From Fratercula arctica (taxonomy: Eukaryota > Chordata > Aves > Charadriiformes > Alcidae): DNA of 64,000 nt. Position numbers and translations under genes: made by a program. Shown one piece after another: positions 31,286 through 64,000 of this stretch (its first letter is position 1; each line of letters opens with the position of its first letter). The notes beneath the pieces are model-generated. The model searched no databases. It had not been told where the DNA came from and saw only the letters and a program-made list of their open reading frames with translations. The DNA is taken from positions 136,237,889 to 136,301,888 of the forward strand of contig CANTUZ010000002.1 in assembly GCA_947846985.1 (NCBI GenBank), in the 5' to 3' direction.

Positions 31286-31540
31286 AAAGAGGTGGTCCTG
31301 AAATATTGTCTGAGCTCTAATTCCTATTACACCAGAAGTTCTCTCTTCAGGCTCAAGGTTAAGAAGTAAGTATATAAATAATTTGTCCAGTTGCCTCAGG
31401 GGAGGACAACGAGAAGGGGAGGAGCTGGGGGTAGATTTTTCTCTTGAGTAGTGTCTACTTTTAGTCTTCTGTACCCAAAAGCAAAGTTACGCTAGCCCTC
31501 TGAATTCAGTAATAGATGGGGCCACAGCCCAAAGCACCAT

Positions 31541-62681
<31,141 letters not shown>

Positions 62682-64000
62682 CTACAGTGATAACAAAAGC
62701 AGAAAAAGGCATAGTCAAGAACAGAATGTCAAGAATGAGCTTCTGGTACTCAACAATAATAATAATAATGATAATAATGATAATGATAATGATAATAATA
62801 ATCCTCTGATAGTAGGGATGATGACAGTTATATTAATGATGGTCTAAAAGTATGAATGGAGAAATATCTGTAGGAAGAAGCAGTACTTTCATTAGACCAG
62901 TTTACATTAAACCAGATTGTATTAGACCTACTTGAAAAAATCAGGTTTGAGGTTTCTCTGATTTTTTCCAAGTCTGGCTTTTGTTCTAGCAAATTATCTT
63001 ATATTTTTCCCACAGATTTTCCCTCTCAAGACACCTCTACCAGTTGTTTCTTGACCCAAACCCCTTCAATTTCAGGGCCGAAACATCTATTTAACTTCAG
63101 TGGTTCCAAGAAAAATGCAAAGAATGTTTCTGATGATGCTGTACAAAATCAGCTCTTTGAAAGCTAGCATTAACATGCTACCGTTATTAGCATTATAATA
63201 ATCAACATTGCATTCATTACTAATGATTAGTGATTTATTTTTAAATTGCTCTCCATGGGAACTGATGCTAATACCTTAATAAGAAAGGGTAATCACAAGT
63301 ATCTAAAGAAATGTATCTATTATTATACCTTCTGTATTTATACCAGGAACACTTTAAAAATAACTTTAAAATCTTAAGGATAATTCCGTGCCAACTTTTT
63401 ACTATTAGCAGTTTAAGCATTAAACTAAATGCAGGAGATCAGGCAGTAGATGATCTCTTCACACTCTAAAATCTATGAATTTTACAAACAGCTTCAAGGG
63501 AAATACCCAATAAGCTTCCTACACTAGAGTTTTAACCTTGTTCATAAAACTTGAGTTTTGTAGGATTTAGGCAAGATTGTTGGTTACTGAATGCCTTGAT
63601 GTGGAAAAACACATTACACTGCACTGCATTTAATATCTATCTAAACTATATTTGCATATTTTTATCTGAGATTCCTTTGTAAATGTATCAGTAATATCTT
63701 GTATGCACAATGTGTAACATTTTGTGTTAAAGCACTGAACTAAAGCTAGTTCCAAATTACATTTGAGGATATATAATTCTGAATTTTCTGACTATTGGGC
63801 ACAGTAATCAGCGGTACTGGTGAACCAGTGAAGTAATCTAAACTAATTTTTTTCCACATTAGGTATTCTTCCATAGGAAGGTAAAGAATCAAAAGTAGGG
63901 AAGATTTTAAAGAAAAATTAATGTCCTAGATGTCCTTTTGATATATTAAGGGCAAGCTTTACCTTTTTTCATAAGGTTTCAAGCATAAAACTTGCTTACA
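62682..64000 (-). other. CNGB3 intron running out of the window
   Basis: Only the AAT/GAT microsatellite is recognisable. I looked on the - strand for the preceding S2 exon and did not find it, so it lies beyond 64000. Confidence 0.65.
62755..62802. repeat. AAT/GAT trinucleotide microsatellite
   Basis: Sixteen trinucleotides of AAT interspersed with GAT over 48 bp, about 70 bp upstream of a CNGB3 exon in that gene's direction of transcription. Likely length-variable. Confidence 0.9.

Larger units (their letters stand above)
30650..31540 (-). other. CNGB3: Probable CNGB3 3' UTR
   Basis: Follows the CNGB3 stop on the - strand. AATAAA occurs on that strand at 30819-30824 and again at 30650-30655. 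About 31035-31285 is strongly purine-rich on the + strand, so the CNGB3 transcript would be pyrimidine-rich here. The extent is inferred. Confidence 0.45.

Overview
This is vertebrate nuclear DNA, almost certainly from a bird. Small exons with GT-AG boundaries are separated by AT-rich introns. Four 5'-truncated CR1 LINEs end in the ATTCTRTGATT-type tails typical of avian CR1, and one intron carries a solo LTR of a type I recall from non-passerine bird genomes. There are no bacterial features. The species cannot be named from this sequence.

Two genes lie tail to tail. On the + strand is CPNE3 (copine-3). All 15 coding exons, from the ATG at 6961 to the stop at 25703, can be joined with every phase matching into a 533-residue protein with two C2 domains and a copine/vWA domain. 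The promoter and first non-coding exon are upstream of the window, so 1-6952 is leader intron and contains the solo LTR (3774-4871, perfect 5-bp target duplication). On the - strand is CNGB3, the beta subunit of the cone photoreceptor cyclic-nucleotide-gated channel. Its last 12 coding exons (62681 down to 31541) give 498 in-frame residues: S3-S6, pore, C-linker, cyclic-nucleotide-binding domain and C-terminal tail. The N-terminal exons are beyond 64000. CPNE3 next to CNGB3 in convergent orientation is the arrangement known from human 8q21.3.

Layout: 1-6952 CPNE3 leader intron; 6953-25703 CPNE3 coding exons; 25704 to about 29950 probable CPNE3 3' UTR; about 29950-30650 a short interval between the convergent ends; about 30650-31540 probable CNGB3 3' UTR with a purine-rich + strand; 31541-62681 CNGB3 exons and introns, with CR1 copies at 33338-34445 (-), 35115-36187 (+), 51112-51550 (+) and 60973-61310 (+); 62682-64000 further CNGB3 intron.

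The two genes do not form a pathway; they are syntenic neighbours. No undescribed gene system was found. The points most worth a second look are a GC-AG intron in CNGB3, an intron stretch of about 110 codons left open in frame just upstream of a CNGB3 binding-domain exon, the 45-bp minisatellite inside the LTR that reads as a 15-residue repeat, the inverted pair of CR1s in one CNGB3 intron, and the closely spaced convergent 3' ends.
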